Shown piece after piece: positions 34,168-34,238 of a DNA stretch of 34,238 nucleotides. A model generated the notes under the pieces. It saw nothing but the letters and a program-made list of their open reading frames with translations. It searched no databases and had not been told where the DNA came from. The number at the start of each line of letters is the position of its first letter. The first letter of the stretch is position 1. The stretch is from positions 1 to 34,238 of the forward strand of contig CANQIA010000020.1 of the NCBI GenBank assembly GCA_947624015.1. Reading direction: 5' to 3'. A program made the position numbers and the translations under genes. This DNA is from an uncultured Clostridia bacterium (GTDB taxonomy: Bacteria > Bacillota > Clostridia > Lachnospirales > CAG-274).

Positions 34168-34238
34168 AACCACGCCTGAAAGACGTGGTTTGCTCTTAGC
34201 CTATAAGGCTATGTTACTTGCATAGCCTCAAGGCTATC
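34168..34238. mobile_element. Partial hairpin array resembling an IS200/IS605-type element end
   Basis: Three consecutive hairpins: AACCACG/CGTGGTT (34168-34174 with 34184-34190, extendable by CT/AG past one mismatch), TAGCCT/AGGCTA (34197-34202 with 34206-34211), and ATAGCCT/AGGCTAT (34222-34228 with 34231-34237). The last two are near copies of each other, separated by 10 bp. Such subterminal imperfect hairpins, and the ACGTGGTTTGCTCT-type wording, recall ends of IS200/IS605-family elements in Clostridia. No tnpA or tnpB is within the window, which ends here. Identification rests on memory of such ends, not a search. Confidence 0.55.

Noticed and set aside
1..34238. CRISPR array, prophage, toxin-antitoxin pair or secondary metabolite cluster
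   Set aside because: No regularly spaced repeats, phage structural genes, paired small toxin/antitoxin genes or biosynthetic megasynthases were seen on either strand.

Overview
The window is a dense chromosomal segment from a low-GC anaerobic Firmicute. It is most likely class Clostridia, close to Lachnospiraceae/Eubacteriales; this is inferred from gene content and codon style (heavy ATA and AGA/AGG), not from a search. Supporting markers are PolC, the MEP isoprenoid genes, the dgt-dnaG-rpoD-trmK-Nif3 order, RqcH, a TGS/ThrRS-like nucleoside kinase, a YkvI-type transporter and GGAGG-type ribosome binding sites. No CRISPR array, tRNA, rRNA or complete mobile element was seen. Most of the window is core metabolism.

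Layout. (1) 189-10761, plus strand: pyrH-frr-uppS-cdsA-dxr-rseP-ispG-polC, a housekeeping cluster joining UMP phosphorylation, ribosome recycling, undecaprenyl and phospholipid precursor synthesis, the MEP pathway, intramembrane proteolysis and replication. Several true starts (uppS, dxr, ispG) lie downstream of the longest ORF start because the upstream start overlaps the Shine-Dalgarno. (2) 10762-13202: a hairpin-rich gap, a long RpiB/LacAB-type isomerase and a small two-helix membrane protein (both minus), then a fumarylacetoacetase-family hydrolase (plus). (3) 13269-16300: a strong promoter followed by a membrane-anchored SGNH-like protein with a degraded active site, a small one-helix membrane protein, and gltX. 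(4) 16327-19356: ilvE and rqcH, each with its own TTGAAA-N17 promoter. (5) 19361-26492, minus strand: the macromolecular-synthesis cluster dgt-dnaG-rpoD, a terminator, then trmK-Nif3-nucleoside kinase. (6) 26577-29254, minus: mntP alone, and a ykvI-like transporter with a D-amino acid transaminase. (7) 29255-29736: a 271-bp repeat with 10-bp terminal inverted repeats. (8) 29737-33222, minus: transketolase, an HD-domain nucleotidase-like protein and a divergent acetylglutamate kinase. (9) 33376-34071, plus: a CBS-CBS-ACT protein with a palindromic operator inside its promoter. (10) 34168-34238: tandem hairpins resembling the end of an IS200/IS605-type element, cut off by the window edge.

I found no clearly new multi-gene system. 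The best leads are the hairpin-rich sequences (10761-10965, 29451-29721, 34168-34238), the operator-controlled CBS-ACT gene, the SGNH-like pseudoenzyme and small membrane protein ahead of gltX, and the acetylglutamate kinase homologue with altered glycine loops.
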